From a bacterium (GTDB lineage: Bacteria; Oederibacteriota; PGYV01; DSBP01): a stretch of 5,819 bases of DNA. Where the stretch lies: NCBI GenBank assembly GCA_011049465.1, contig DSBP01000112.1, positions 1 to 5,819 on the forward strand, read 5' to 3'. How positions within the stretch are numbered: the first letter of the stretch is position 1; each line of letters starts with the position of its first letter. Below the pieces are notes generated by a model that did no database searches, was not told the origin of the DNA, and was given only the letters and a program-made list of their open reading frames with translations. The translations under genes were made by a program, and so were the position numbers. Shown here in pieces: positions 5,818-5,819 of the stretch.

Positions 5818-5819
5818 AG

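Overview
The window carries four rightward protein genes and a short GC-rich block of unknown nature at its left edge. No gene in it is diagnostic for a phylum. Coding regions are of moderate GC, intergenic DNA is very AT-rich (about 28% GC by hand count at 241-343 and 4621-4784), and Shine-Dalgarno sequences are strong (AGGAGG before two of the genes). A secreted or periplasmic sensor domain on a histidine kinase fits a diderm bacterium but does not prove it. An uncultured, saccharolytic bacterial lineage is a guess only.

Layout. 1-244 is about 55% GC, contains a perfect 7-bp inverted repeat, and is open on the minus strand in one frame that runs off the window edge. It has no recognisable product. 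At about 245 the sequence switches abruptly to AT-rich DNA with a good sigma70-like promoter (TTGAAA-17-TAAAAT) and an AGGAGGT ribosome binding site, leading into a TTG-started GH94 glycoside phosphorylase (344-2698). A 61-bp gap with a perfect 6-4-6 inverted repeat follows. Next is a hybrid sensor (2760-4619): signal peptide or first membrane anchor, ABC substrate-binding-like periplasmic domain, transmembrane helix, and HisKA/HATPase_c kinase. After a 165-bp AT-rich gap with its own promoter (TTGACT-16-TATTAT) come ribH (lumazine synthase, best start 4785) and nusB (5262-5747). A weak terminator-like hairpin sits at the right edge.

How the parts may work together. GH94 enzymes act in the cytoplasm and split beta-linked disaccharides or oligosaccharides with phosphate, giving a sugar-1-phosphate and saving ATP. 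The downstream kinase has an extracytoplasmic binding-protein fold, so a sugar-sensing partnership is possible, but only adjacency supports it. No response regulator or transporter is visible. ribH-nusB is a separate housekeeping unit (riboflavin synthesis plus rRNA antitermination), a pairing seen in many bacteria.

I do not see a clearly novel system here. The points most worth a second look are the GC-rich left block, the palindrome before the kinase gene, and the unusual pairing of the kinase with a GH94 enzyme.
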